Shown here: in pieces, positions 55,924 to 64,000 of the stretch
How positions within the stretch are numbered: the stretch's first letter is position 1
How the letters are laid out: each line of letters starts with the position of its first letter
Source of the DNA: Streptomyces sp. AP-93
GTDB lineage: Bacteria > Actinomycetota > Actinomycetes > Streptomycetales > Streptomycetaceae
DNA length: 64,000 bases
Direction of reading: 5' to 3'
Assembly (NCBI RefSeq): GCF_022808175.1
Contig: NZ_JALGBX010000014.1
Coordinates: 127,207 to 191,206, forward strand
Program-made: the position numbers and the translations under genes
The notes under the pieces: model-generated
Seen by the model: the letters and a program-made list of their open reading frames with translations, nothing else
The model's database searches: none
Told to the model about the DNA's origin: nothing

Positions 55924-56847
55924 TCACACCTTCAGGTACTTGCGCAACGCGATGAAGGCGGCCAGCGAGGGCATCAGCACACCGATCACGAGCACCAGCG
56001 GCAGCTTGGTCAGGACCGAGTCCCAGCCGATGAAGTTGATGAGCTCCATCTTGTCGCGCAGCGCGGCGCCGTGGTCGATCACGAAGTACTGGCCGGCGCC
56101 GAGCATCCCGCAGGCGAGCAGCGCACCGATCAGGCCGGCGAAGGCCGCCTCCATGATGAACGGCACCTGGATGTAGAAGCTCGAGGCGCCCACCAGGCGC
56201 ATGATCCCGGTTTCCCGCCGACGGCTGAAGGCCGAAACGCGCACCGTGTTGACGATCAGCAGCAGCGCCACCACCAGCATGATCAGCATGATGCCGAGGG
56301 CGGCGATGTTGAGGTAGCCGAGGAGTCTGAAGAGGTTGTCCAGCACGGTGCGCTGGTCCTCCACCGACTGGACTCCGTCGCGCCCCGAGAAGGAGGTCGT
56401 GATGACCTTGTACTTCTCCGGCTGCTTGAGCTTCACCCGGAAGGATTCGGGCATCTGGTCCGGGGTGATGGACGCGGCCAGGGCGGTGTGCCCGAACTGC
56501 TCCTTGTAGTGCTTGAAGGCCTCGTCGGAGGACTCGTACGTGACGGCCTCGACGAGGTCCATGCCCTTGAGCTCGGTCTCCAGGGCCTGCTTCTGCTCCG
56601 GGGTCACCGCGCCCTTGGAGCAGGAGGCCCCGTTGGTCGCCTCGGCGTCGTTCTTGTTGCAGAGGTAGATGGAGACGTTGACCTTGTCGTACCAGTACCC
56701 CTTCATCTTGCTCACCTGGTCGCGCATGAGCAGGGAACCGCCGAACAGGGCCAGCGACAGGGACACGGAGATGATGACCGCGAAGGTCATGGTCAGATTG
56801 CGGCGGAGACCGACCCCGATCTCCGACATGACGAACTGGGCGCGCAT
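55924..56847 (-). CDS. ftsX: cell-division ABC transporter-like permease FtsX
   Basis: A 307-residue FtsX: first membrane span LTMTFAVIISVSLSLALFGG, an extracellular domain of about 120 residues with a Cys pair (LCNKN; ASCSKG) that in actinobacteria contacts peptidoglycan hydrolases of the RipC class, then three C-terminal spans (ALGIMLIMLVVALLLIVNTV, MEAAFAGLIGALLACGMLGA, LPLVLVIGVLMPSLAAFIAL). With FtsE it links ATP hydrolysis to cell-wall cleavage during division. It follows ftsE by 17 bases, so they form an operon. Confidence 0.96.
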   Translation of the reverse strand: MRAQFVMSEIGVGLRRNLTMTFAVIISVSLSLALFGGSLLMRDQVSKMKGYWYDKVNVSIYLCNKNDAEATNGASCSKGAVTPEQKQALETELKGMDLVEAVTYESSDEAFKHYKEQFGHTALAASITPDQMPESFRVKLKQPEKYKVITTSFSGRDGVQSVEDQRTVLDNLFRLLGYLNIAALGIMLIMLVVALLLIVNTVRVSAFSRRRETGIMRLVGASSFYIQVPFIMEAAFAGLIGALLACGMLGAGQYFVIDHGAALRDKMELINFIGWDSVLTKLPLVLVIGVLMPSLAAFIALRKYLKV

Positions 56848-56864
56848 CGCGTCTCAGGAGCCTT

Positions 56865-57554
56865 TCAGTGCTGGTAGCCGTAGACGCCGCGCGACTGGTC
56901 GCGGACGAGACGGCCCTGCTCGAGTTCGATGACGCGCTTGCGCATCTGGTCGACGATCTGCTGGTCGTGGGTCGCCATGATCACGGTGGTGCCGGTCCGG
57001 TTGATCCGGTCCAGCAGCTTCATGATGCCGACGGAGGTCTGGGGGTCCAGGTTGCCGGTGGGCTCGTCCGCGATCAGCAGCGCCGGCCGGTTGACGAAGG
57101 CACGGGCGATGGCCACGCGCTGCTGCTCACCGCCCGAGAGCTCGCCGGGCATCCGGTCCTCTTTGCCGCCGAGGCCGACGAGTTCCAGTACCTGGGGAAC
57201 GGCCTTCTTGATCTCGCCGCGCGGTCTGCCGATGACCTCCTGGGCGAAGGCCACGTTGTCGGCCACCGACTTGTTGGGCAGCAGGCGGAAGTCCTGGAAG
57301 ACGGTCCCCAGCTGGCGCCGCATCTGCGGGACCTTCCAGTTGGAGAGCTTGGCGAGGTCCTTGCCCAGGACGTGCACCTGGCCGTGGCTCGCCCGCTCCT
57401 CGCGCAGGATGAGCCGCATGAAGGTGGACTTGCCGGAGCCGGAGGAGCCGACCAGGAAGACGAACTCGCCCTTCGCGATGTCCAGGGAGACATCTCTGAG
57501 TGCGGGGCGGCTCTGCTTCGGGTAGGACTTGGAGACGTTGTCGAATCGGATCAC
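56865..57554 (-). CDS. ftsE: cell-division ATP-binding protein FtsE
   Basis: A 229-residue ABC ATPase of normal FtsE length. Walker A GSSGSGKST at residues 36-44, Q-loop TVFQDFRLLPNKS, signature LSGGEQQRVAIARAF, Walker B ALLIADEPTGNLD, switch His in MATHDQQIVDQM. The start is the GTG at 57554 (VIRFDNVSKSYP); a longer open frame upstream has no similarity. It powers FtsX at the septum. The pair is followed by the S41 protease, smpB and ssrA on the same strand. Confidence 0.96.
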   Translation of the reverse strand: MIRFDNVSKSYPKQSRPALRDVSLDIAKGEFVFLVGSSGSGKSTFMRLILREERASHGQVHVLGKDLAKLSNWKVPQMRRQLGTVFQDFRLLPNKSVADNVAFAQEVIGRPRGEIKKAVPQVLELVGLGGKEDRMPGELSGGEQQRVAIARAFVNRPALLIADEPTGNLDPQTSVGIMKLLDRINRTGTTVIMATHDQQIVDQMRKRVIELEQGRLVRDQSRGVYGYQH

Positions 57555-57779
57555 GGGTGCACCACGGTCGCCGGGAGTAGGTGTGCGTGACCATACGCGA
57601 ACAGGCGCGAGGTGTGGACCCGGCGTCCGGAGTTGCCCGATATATCCCCTGGTCCGAGAGGTGCTCGACCGCGATTGCCCGGAGGGGCCGCGCCGAATGT
57701 CACCGAAGCTGGCACAGTGGGAGGGGGAACGGACCGGTTCCCGCGACCGTTGTAACCGAGGGGACGAAAGGAGGAGCGC

Positions 57780-57974
57780 ATGACATATGACCGGCTCGTG
57801 TGCGCGAACTGCGCCGCACCCGTCAGCCAGGGCCGCTGCCCGGTGTGCCGGGCGAACCGGGGGCGCCTCCAGCAGGAGGGCCCCTTCTCCGGCGGTCTGA
57901 ACCCGGCGGCGCTCGTCGCGCTGCTGGTGATCCTGGTGGCCGCGCTGGCACTGGTGGCTCAGCAGACGGCGTAG
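57780..57974 (+). CDS. small zinc-ribbon membrane protein
   Basis: A 64-residue protein with ATG after a GGAGG box. Residues 8-23 hold two C-x-x-C pairs (CANCAAPVSQGRCPVC), a mini zinc ribbon, and residues of about 42-60 form a membrane span (ALVALLVILVAALALVA). It probably sits in the inner membrane with the zinc ribbon inside the cell. It lies divergently from ftsE and converges on prfB across a shared hairpin. Function unknown; conserved small genes of this type are common beside ftsEX in Streptomyces. Confidence 0.82.
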   Translation: MTYDRLVCANCAAPVSQGRCPVCRANRGRLQQEGPFSGGLNPAALVALLVILVAALALVAQQTA

Positions 57975-58015
57975 CTCCTCAGCCGCCACGTCCCGATCAG
58001 AAGAAGCACATACGG

Positions 58016-58050
58016 AAGGGCCCGGACACCTTGACGGCGTCCGGGCCCTT
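58016..58050. terminator. 12-bp bidirectional terminator hairpin
   Basis: AAGGGCCCGGAC (58016-58027) and GTCCGGGCCCTT (58039-58050) pair perfectly. It lies 41 bases past the small-protein stop and 31 bases past the prfB stop, ending both convergent genes. Confidence 0.8.
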
Positions 58051-58081
58051 CCGACTGTCCGACCTGCGCGTTCCTACGTGG

Positions 58082-59191
58082 CTACGCGGTCTGCTCCTGC
58101 TGCTTGCGCCAGCGGATCCCGGCCTCCAGGAAGCCGTCGATCTCGCCGTCGAGCACCGCCTGCGGGTTGCCGACCTCGAACTCCGTCCGGAGGTCCTTGA
58201 CCATCTGGTACGGGTGCAGGACGTAGGAGCGCATCTGGTTGCCCCAGGAGCTTCCACCGTCCTTGAGGGCGTCCATCTTGTCCTTCTCCTCCTGGCGGCG
58301 CCGCTCGAGCAGCTTGGCCTGGAGGACGTTCATCGCGCTGGCCTTGTTCTGGATCTGCGAGCGCTCGTTCTGGCAGGAGACCACGATGCCGGTCGGCAGG
58401 TGCGTGATGCGCACCGCGGAGTCGGTCGTGTTGACGCCCTGGCCGCCGGGGCCCGAGGCGCGGTACACGTCGACGCGCAGCTCGCCCTCGTCGATCTCGA
58501 CGTGGTCGCTGGACTCGACGACCGGCAGCACCTCGACGCCCGCGAAGGAGGTCTGGCGGCGGCCCTGGTTGTCGAAGGGCGAGATCCGGACAAGGCGGTG
58601 CGTGCCCTGCTCGACGGAGAGGGTGCCGTAGGCGTACGGGGCCTTGACCACGAAGGTGGTCGACTTGATGCCGGCCTCTTCCGCGTACGAGGTCTCGTAG
58701 ATCTCGGTCGGGTAGCCGTGGCGCTCGGCCCAGCGCAGGTACATGCGCTGGAGGCGCTCGGCGAAGTCGGAGGCGTCCACGCCGCCGGCCTCGGCACGGA
58801 TGTTGACCAGCGCCTCGCGCTCGGCGTACTCGCCGGAGAGCAGGGTGCGGACCTCCATCTCGTCCAGCGCCTTGCGTACGGAGACCAGCTCGATCTCCGC
58901 CTCGGCGAGGGTGTCCGCGTCGTCCATTTCCTGGGCGAGGTCGAACAGCACCGCCAGGTCGTCGATGCGCCCGCGCAGGTTCTCGGTCTTACGGACCTCG
59001 GCCTGGAGGTGCGAAAGCTTGCTCGTGATCTTCTGGGCGGCCTCCGGGTCGTCCCACAGGGACGGCGCGGCGGCCTGCTCCTCGAGCACGGCAATATCTG
59101 CCCTCAGCTTGTCGAGGTCCAGGACGGCCTCGATCGACCCCATGGTCGAGGAGAGGGACTTCAGCTCTTCGGAAACATCGACGACTGCCAC
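58082..59191 (-). CDS. prfB: peptide chain release factor 2
   Basis: A 369-residue RF2. The codon-recognition tripeptide Ser204-Pro205-Phe206 (RISPFDNQ) reads UGA and UAA, and Gly249-Gly250-Gln251 (GPGGQGVN) triggers peptide release. The frame is uninterrupted, so the programmed frameshift found in many bacteria is absent, as usual for actinobacteria. GTG start. It is on the minus strand and converges on the small zinc-ribbon gene; the kinase and oxygenase genes lie upstream. Confidence 0.97.
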   Translation of the reverse strand: MAVVDVSEELKSLSSTMGSIEAVLDLDKLRADIAVLEEQAAAPSLWDDPEAAQKITSKLSHLQAEVRKTENLRGRIDDLAVLFDLAQEMDDADTLAEAEIELVSVRKALDEMEVRTLLSGEYAEREALVNIRAEAGGVDASDFAERLQRMYLRWAERHGYPTEIYETSYAEEAGIKSTTFVVKAPYAYGTLSVEQGTHRLVRISPFDNQGRRQTSFAGVEVLPVVESSDHVEIDEGELRVDVYRASGPGGQGVNTTDSAVRITHLPTGIVVSCQNERSQIQNKASAMNVLQAKLLERRRQEEKDKMDALKDGGSSWGNQMRSYVLHPYQMVKDLRTEFEVGNPQAVLDGEIDGFLEAGIRWRKQQEQTA

Positions 59192-59505
59192 GGGTCCAGC
59201 GTAGCCGGTCCCCGGGGGGCGCTCTCCGGCCAGGCCGAATCACCCGTACTAATGGCGGGTCGTACGGGCGTACGCTCACGATATGACCGTCTTCCTCGTC
59301 AAGCGCCGCCATGTGGACCACATGCGTGTCACGACAACGAGCTGTCTGCCGCCGGACCATCCCCAAGCCTGATCCACCCCGATCCGACTTGGTCCTGTAC
59401 GCGGTCTCGCGGTCCCGGCGCCAACCCTGCCGGCGGCCCTCCCCAGCCGCGGCCCCCCGCCACCCCTGGGGACAGGACCCCGTGACATCCCGAAACGGAG
59501 CCGTC
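59192..59505. other. 314-bp region with leader-peptide ORF and stem before the oxygenase
   Basis: Between prfB and the oxygenase start. It contains the 29-codon leader ORF (59283-59372) and, further on, TCCCCAG (59440-59446) and CTGGGGA (59466-59472), which can form a stem upstream of the oxygenase start. Together they could be an attenuation device; this is inferred. Confidence 0.5.
59283..59372 (+). CDS. putative leader peptide of 29 residues
   Basis: A short ORF reading MTVFLVKRRHVDHMRVTTTS and then CLPPDHPQA. The segment RRHVDxxRV followed by a Cys resembles the short leader peptides annotated in many Streptomyces genomes, some upstream of sulphur or cysteine-related genes. A TACGCT box lies six bases before the ATG, so it may be leaderless. 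It sits about 130 bases upstream of the oxygenase gene, which it may control by translation-coupled attenuation. Composition alone could produce such an ORF, so confidence is moderate. Confidence 0.45.
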   Translation: MTVFLVKRRHVDHMRVTTTSCLPPDHPQA

Positions 59506-60558
59506 ATGCCGTCCGCGCACCTTTCTCCTTCTTCGTCTTCTCCTTACTCCTCCGCTCCGCCCGAGGCGCCCTCGCTACCGGTCCTGGACCTCTCTCAGGC
59601 CGACGATCCGGCGCTGCGCGATTCCTTCCGCAAGGAGCTGCACGCGGCCGCCCGGGACAGCGGCTTCCTGCACCTCACCGGGCACGGGATCAGCGCCGCC
59701 GAGACCGCCCGCATCCTGGAGCTGACCAGGGAGTTCTTCGCCCTCCCGGAGGCGGACCGGCTGGCCGTGAGCAATCTGGGCTCCCCGCACTTCCGGGGCT
59801 ACACCCGCATCGGGCACGAGCTGACCGGCGGCGCCTCCGACTGGCGCGACCAGCTCGACGTGGGCGCGGAGCGGGCGGCGCCGGAGGTCGGACCGGACGA
59901 CCCGGCGTACCTGTGGCTGGAGGGCCCGAACCAGTGGCCCGCGGCGCTGCCGGAACTGCGGAACGTGGTGCTGGAGTGGCAGTCCCGGCTGGCGGCGGTG
60001 GCCCACCGCCTGCTCCAGGAGCTGCTCGCCTCGATCGGCGCCCCGCCCGACTTCTTCGACGCGGCCTTCGCGGACCGGCCCCACCTGCACACGAAGCTGA
60101 TCCGCTACCCGGGATCCGCCCCGACGGGCACCGACCAGGGGGTCGGGGCGCACAAGGACTACGGCTTCCTCACCCTCCTACTCCAGGACTCGGTGGGCGG
60201 GCTCCAGGTGGTCCGGGACGGCGCCTTCCTGGACGTCCCTCCGATGCAGGGGGCCTTCGTGGTCAACCTGGGCGAGCTGCTGGAGATCGCGACGGAGGGG
60301 TACCTGACGGCGACGGACCACCGCGTGGTGAGCCCGGCGGGGGCCGTGGAGCGGTTCTCGGTGCCGTTCTTCTACAACCCGCGCCTGGACGCCGTCATCG
60401 AGACGGTCCCGGGCGACTACCTGGACGCGGCGCCGGGGATAGCGCACGACGCGTCGAACCCGCTGCACGCGGAGTACGGCCGCAACGAACTGAAGGGCTG
60501 GGTCCGCGCCCACCCCGCGGTGGCGCGGCGCTGGCATCCGGAGCTGGCGGGCGCGTAG
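59506..60558 (+). CDS. 2-oxoglutarate/Fe(II)-dependent oxygenase, isopenicillin N synthase family
   Basis: A 350-residue oxygenase. DIOX_N domain first (LPVLDLSQADDPALRDSFRK, GFLHLTGHGI, EFFALPEADRLAV, then FRGYTRIGHELTGGASDWRD), then the double-stranded beta-helix with the iron triad His216-x-Asp218 (AHKDYGF) and His272 (TDHRVV), and the 2-oxoglutarate or substrate-binding Arg283-x-Ser285 (ERFSVPF). It belongs to the IPNS/flavonol-synthase superfamily; the substrate is unknown and no beta-lactam genes are nearby. The ATG follows CGGAG by six bases. A candidate leader peptide and hairpin lie upstream. Confidence 0.92.
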   Translation: MPSAHLSPSSSSPYSSAPPEAPSLPVLDLSQADDPALRDSFRKELHAAARDSGFLHLTGHGISAAETARILELTREFFALPEADRLAVSNLGSPHFRGYTRIGHELTGGASDWRDQLDVGAERAAPEVGPDDPAYLWLEGPNQWPAALPELRNVVLEWQSRLAAVAHRLLQELLASIGAPPDFFDAAFADRPHLHTKLIRYPGSAPTGTDQGVGAHKDYGFLTLLLQDSVGGLQVVRDGAFLDVPPMQGAFVVNLGELLEIATEGYLTATDHRVVSPAGAVERFSVPFFYNPRLDAVIETVPGDYLDAAPGIAHDASNPLHAEYGRNELKGWVRAHPAVARRWHPELAGA

Positions 60559-60921
60559 CCCCTGCGGAGCCCTGCGGGGCAGCCCCGGGCCGCTGCGCGG
60601 CCGGGCCCGGGGCCGCTGCGCGGAGCCTGTCCCCTACCCGCCCTTCCACCGTTCCCCGGGGCTCCGCCCCGGACCCGTTGCCGAGCGCGGCGCCGTTCCG
60701 GGGGCCGGCCCCCGGACCCCCGCGCCTCAAACGCCGGCGAGGCTGGATTTCCCGGCCCGCCGGCGTTCGCGTGCAGGCTGACACCAGCCGAAATCAGCCC
60801 CCGCCGGCGTTTGAGGCGCGGGGTCTGGGGCGGAGCCCCAGGGGGTCCGGGCCGCAGCCCGGGGAACGGCGGAAGGGCGGGTAGGGGACTTCGCCCCGCA
60901 GGGCATGCCACCCGCACCCGG
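60559..60921. repeat. intergenic region with dispersed repeat, locus C (both orientations)
   Basis: The space between the convergent oxygenase and kinase genes. The dispersed element occurs inverted near 60721-60739 (CGCGCCTCAAACGCCGGCG) and forward near 60797-60820 (CAGCCCCCGCCGGCGTTTGA), giving a large potential hairpin. The remaining sequence is GC-rich with no gene. Confidence 0.75.
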
Positions 60922-62169
60922 CTACGGAGCCGTCGAGCCCGACTGCTTGTTGTCCTGGGGCGGCGCCGAGTCGGAGGAGACGGCCAGCCAGCCGCCGACA
61001 CCGACGGCCGCGACCAGCGCCACCGCGGCCGCCGACAGCGCGAGCCGCCGCTTGCGGACGGTCTCCGCCCGGTGCCGCGCCGAGCCCGGCCGGTGCCCGC
61101 CGGCGGGCCGCGGCACGCGGGCAGTGCCCAGTGCCCCGCCCGCCAGCTCGTCCGGCCCCGGCACCCGCATCGAGGTGTGGGTGTCCCGGTTGGAGTCGGT
61201 GGAGGAGCCGGGGACCAGCGGAACCACGCCCCGCCGCCGCACCGGATCGGCGGCGACCGCCTCCGGTTCCGGGAACTCCACCTGCTCCGGCTCGTCCGGT
61301 TCGTCCACGTCCAGCGGCGGCATCCCCACCAGCAGCGGCAGCAGGTCCCGCAGCCGCAGGGAGAGCTCCGAGGCCCGCAGCCGCGAGGCGGGGGCCTTGG
61401 CCAGGCACTGGACCATCAGCTGCCACAGCTCGTCGGGGATGCCGGGCAGCGGGACGACGGTTTCCGTCACGTGGCGCCGCAGCACCGCCCCGGGATGCCC
61501 GCCGCCGAACGGCGTGAAACCGGCGAGGAGTTCGTACAGCACGGTCGCCAGGGCGTAGATGTCCACCGCCGCGCGCGGCGGCAGCCCCTCCACGATCTCC
61601 GGCGCCAGGTAGTCGGGCGTGCCGATGATCCGGGTGGTGGGGGCCGAGGCCCGGCCGCCGGTGGCCCGCCGCGGCGAATCGATGAGCTTGGCCACGCCGA
61701 AGTCGGTGAGCAGCGCCGGATGCGCGCCGCCCGGGCCGAGCGGGCCCTGCATGTCGAGCAGGACGTTCTCCGGCTTCACGTCCCGGTGGACGACCCCGGC
61801 CGCGTGCGCGGCGGCCAGCGCGTCGGCGACGTCCGCGACGATGGCGACGGCCGCCTCGGGGGCGAGCCGCCGCTCGCGGTCGAGGCGCGTGCGCAGGTCC
61901 GTACCGCGTACGAGGTCCATGACGAGGGCGAGGTCGTTGCCGTCCACGACGAGGTCGCGGACGCAGACGACGTGCGGGTGTTCCAGGCCCAGGAGCGCGC
62001 TGCGCTCCTGGACGAACCGTCCGACGAGTTCCTGGTCGGACGCGAGGTCCTCGCGCAGCAGTTTGACGGCGACGGGGCCGTCAGGCCCCTCGCCCAGCCA
62101 CACCGTGCCCGCGCTGCCGCGTCCCAGGATCTGGTGCGCGGTGTACCGGCTGCCGATCTTCCGTGCCAC
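60922..62169 (-). CDS. pkaB: serine/threonine protein kinase, PkaB-like
   Basis: A 415-residue eukaryotic-type kinase. Gly-loop ILGRGSAGTVWLG, phosphate-binding Lys in PVAVKLLRE, catalytic loop HRDVKPENVLLD, DFG loop LLTDFGVAKL and the activation segment IIGTPDYLAPEI with SPR and TTR phosphorylation-type residues. After about residue 280 a Pro/Glu-rich linker follows, then a membrane span (LALSAAAVALVAAVGVGGWL) and a short external end. The start is the GTG at 62169 with GAGGGAG upstream; a longer frame exists. Length fits S. coelicolor PkaB as I recall it (about 417 residues). It is encoded next to a second kinase upstream on the same strand. Confidence 0.93.
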   Translation of the reverse strand: MARKIGSRYTAHQILGRGSAGTVWLGEGPDGPVAVKLLREDLASDQELVGRFVQERSALLGLEHPHVVCVRDLVVDGNDLALVMDLVRGTDLRTRLDRERRLAPEAAVAIVADVADALAAAHAAGVVHRDVKPENVLLDMQGPLGPGGAHPALLTDFGVAKLIDSPRRATGGRASAPTTRIIGTPDYLAPEIVEGLPPRAAVDIYALATVLYELLAGFTPFGGGHPGAVLRRHVTETVVPLPGIPDELWQLMVQCLAKAPASRLRASELSLRLRDLLPLLVGMPPLDVDEPDEPEQVEFPEPEAVAADPVRRRGVVPLVPGSSTDSNRDTHTSMRVPGPDELAGGALGTARVPRPAGGHRPGSARHRAETVRKRRLALSAAAVALVAAVGVGGWLAVSSDSAPPQDNKQSGSTAP

Positions 62170-62365
62170 AACTGCTCCCTCAGCGGCTGGCGTACGCACC
62201 AAAGCTACGCGGCCAGGTGGGTGTTGGAGTCCACGGATCGCGGCGACCTTCACTTCTGCGGGCGAAATCACGTCCTGGAAGTCGACAAATCCACGAAGTC
62301 ACCGGTACAAGGCCCGGTTCGGGCGGATTGTGCCGGTACAGCGCGCCCGGTTGAGGCGGAAAGGC

Positions 62366-64000
62366 TCAGGAGCCCGTACCGCCCGCGGTGTCGCCGATCG
62401 TGGTGACCCAGTCCACGACGTCCGAGCCCCAGGTCCACACCTGGTCCCACCAGCCGCGGCCGGTGCCGACCCACTCCTGGAGTCCGGTGAACTCCCAGAT
62501 CAGCCAGCCCGCGACGAAGAACAGCGCGATCATGACCAGGCAGCCCTTGAGGCAGCCCAGCCCCGGGATCCTCACCGGGTTCGCGCTGCGGCGGCGCGGC
62601 TCACGGGGCTCGCGCTGAGGCGGCTGCTGACGCGGCGGCGGGCCCTGAGGGGGCTGCTGCTGGGGCGGCGGCTGGGGCTGGCGGTACTGGGGCTGCCCCT
62701 GCGGCTGCTGGTACTGCTGGGGGTGCTGCTGCTGCGGCTGATAGTGCTGCGGCGGGGGCTGCGGCGCGTACTGCTGCTGCGGGTACTGCTGGGGCTGCTG
62801 GTACTGCTGCTGCGGAGGCGGTGCCTGCCGGTACGGCTGCTGCTGCGGAGGCTGCTGCTGCGGTCGCTGCGGCTGCTGCTGGGGCCGCTGCGGCTGCTGG
62901 TACTGCTGCTGCGGCGGCGGGCCCTGGCGCTGCGGCCGGCGGCGCAGGGGATCCTCGCTCGGGTCCAGGTAGTGCATCTGCGTCTGCTCGTTGCGGTCGC
63001 GGGCGGCCTGCATCTGCGACTGCCACGGGTGCGGCTGGTCCGGCCGCTGCACGGGCGGCATCACGGAGGTCGGGTCGGCCCCGGGCGCCCCCGTGCTCGG
63101 GAGCACGGACGTGGCGTCGGCCGCGCCGACCGGCGGCATCACGCTGGTCATGGCGTTGGGGTCGTAGGCCCCCATCGGGGAGGCCCCGGCCGTGCCGGGC
63201 AGCATCTGCGTGGCGTCCGCGGCGCCCGGCGTCTCGGGCACCGGCGCGGGCGAGGGGTCGGGCGCGAGGAGCGCGCCGACGCCGAGGGCTGCCTCGACCT
63301 CGGCGGCCGTGGAGTGCACGCCGATGCCGGAGGCGACGACGCGCAGGCCGCGCGCCAGGGTCTCCGCGCTCGGGCGCTCGTAGGGCTCCTTGCGCATGCA
63401 GCGCTCGATGACCGTCCACAGCGGCTCGGGCACGTTCGGCGGGCGCTGCGGCTCCTCGCTGAGGTGGCGGTGCAGGACCTCCAGCGCGGTGCCGCCGGCG
63501 AAGGGCGGCCGGCCGGTGAGGAGCTCGTAGAGCAGGATGCCGGCGCCGTAGATGTCGACGGCGGAGGTCTGCGGGCGGCCTTCGGCGGACTCGGGGGCGA
63601 CGTAGGCCGGGGTGCCGACGAACTCGTGCGTGCGCGTCAGGCCCGGGGAGTCGGCCAGGCGCGCGATGCCGAAGTCGGTGAGCATCGGCTTCATCTGACC
63701 GTCGCGCTCGTCGACCAGGACGTTGGCGGGCTTCAGGTCGCGGTGGACCACGCCGTCGGCGTGGCTGGCGGCGAGCGCGTCGGCGATCTGGGCGGTGAGC
63801 AGGCTCGCGGCGACCGGGGTGAAGGGGCCGTTCTCGCGCAGGTACCGGTGCAGGTCCGGGCCGTCGATGAGGTCCATGACGAGGGCGAGGAGATCGCCCT
63901 CGACGACGAGGTCGCGGGTGCGGACGATGTTGGGGTGGGTCAGGCGCAGCAGGACGGAGCGCTCGCGCAGGAAGCGCATGACGATGTCCGGGTCCTGGGC
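62366..64000 (-). CDS. pkaA: serine/threonine protein kinase, PkaA-like, N-terminus beyond window
   Basis: At least 544 residues, cut by the right window edge. The frame is open to 64000; the missing N-terminus would hold the Gly-loop and phosphate-binding Lys. Visible: HPNIVRTRDLVVEGDLLALV, catalytic loop HRDLKPANVLVD, LTDFGIARLADS, activation segment FVGTPAYVAPESAEG. After the kinase domain comes a linker with repeated DAT/TSVMPP motifs, then a Gln/Pro-rich region of about 120 residues (such as QQPQRPQQQPQRPQQQ), a membrane span (CLVMIALFFVAGWLIWEF) and a Trp-rich end. This layout matches PkaA as I recall. The stop lies about 200 bases upstream of the PkaB start. Confidence 0.9.
   Translation of the reverse strand, partial: AQDPDIVMRFLRERSVLLRLTHPNIVRTRDLVVEGDLLALVMDLIDGPDLHRYLRENGPFTPVAASLLTAQIADALAASHADGVVHRDLKPANVLVDERDGQMKPMLTDFGIARLADSPGLTRTHEFVGTPAYVAPESAEGRPQTSAVDIYGAGILLYELLTGRPPFAGGTALEVLHRHLSEEPQRPPNVPEPLWTVIERCMRKEPYERPSAETLARGLRVVASGIGVHSTAAEVEAALGVGALLAPDPSPAPVPETPGAADATQMLPGTAGASPMGAYDPNAMTSVMPPVGAADATSVLPSTGAPGADPTSVMPPVQRPDQPHPWQSQMQAARDRNEQTQMHYLDPSEDPLRRRPQRQGPPPQQQYQQPQRPQQQPQRPQQQPPQQQPYRQAPPPQQQYQQPQQYPQQQYAPQPPPQHYQPQQQHPQQYQQPQGQPQYRQPQPPPQQQPPQGPPPRQQPPQREPREPRRRSANPVRIPGLGCLKGCLVMIALFFVAGWLIWEFTGLQEWVGTGRGWWDQVWTWGSDVVDWVTTIGDTAGGTGS

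Noticed and set aside
58082..59191. Programmed frameshift in prfB
   Set aside because: The frame is continuous from the GTG to the stop, so no recoding is needed.

Overview
The window is high-GC actinobacterial chromosome, almost certainly Streptomyces. It carries an SsgA-family sporulation protein, RDD membrane proteins, an HU gene, a tmRNA with an actinobacterial 5' end, MurA, two PkaA/PkaB-like kinases and many GTG or TTG starts. From memory, and not checked by search, the order ssgG - FAD oxidase - TPR - hppD - lrp and later murA - hupA - malic enzyme - helicase - hemD-like - narK - ssrA/smpB - S41 protease - ftsX/ftsE - prfB - pkaB - pkaA follows the S. coelicolor SCO292x to SCO2974 region. 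Most of the window is therefore core chromosome with local accessory changes.

Layout. 0-12.4 kb: two RDD proteins, ssgG, a glycolate-oxidase-like flavoenzyme, a TPR protein, hppD with a divergent Lrp regulator, and a four-gene glycine betaine/choline-type ABC operon. 12.4-17.5 kb is disturbed: an ArsR regulator with a clear operator, a small ORF, an MFS pseudogene broken by deletion, frameshifts and an insert of about 0.4 kb, a Lon-like PDZ protease, and a large stand-alone TnpB-like RuvC protein whose 3' end abuts the protease start. 17.5-23.2 kb: an IclR regulator, a DEAD/DEAH helicase, a Doc-type toxin-antitoxin pair behind a 16-bp tandem repeat, an MFS exporter and tRNA-Cys.

23.2-30.5 kb is a compact minus-strand cluster of seven genes: an ESX-like protein, a WXG100 protein with a Gly/Pro-rich tail, a mycosin protease, a second ESX-like protein, a 761-residue WXG-type protein and two lipoproteins. 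It looks like a satellite type VII secretion locus, because no EccB/C/D core gene is present. 30.6-35.9 kb is a three-subunit molybdenum hydroxylase operon (FAD, 2Fe-2S, Mo). Its Fe-S subunit has a very long N-terminal extension, and its Mo subunit lacks several motif residues including the usual catalytic Glu.

36.3-51.3 kb: a GH20 hexosaminidase with a palindromic upstream site, DUF3039, YqgE/AlgH, murA, HU, malic enzyme, a probable small RNA, a HelD-type helicase, CGNR and GNAT proteins, a VapB-like orphan, a HemD-like regulator, NarK and a LysR regulator. 51.3-64 kb: an MFS transporter, a leaderless MazEF-type pair, ssrA with smpB, an S41 protease, ftsX/ftsE, a small zinc-ribbon membrane protein, prfB, a leader-peptide candidate before an isopenicillin-N-synthase-like oxygenase, and two Ser/Thr kinases. 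The second kinase runs off the right edge. Many perfect hairpins mark the transcription-unit ends, and a dispersed intergenic repeat occurs at three places.
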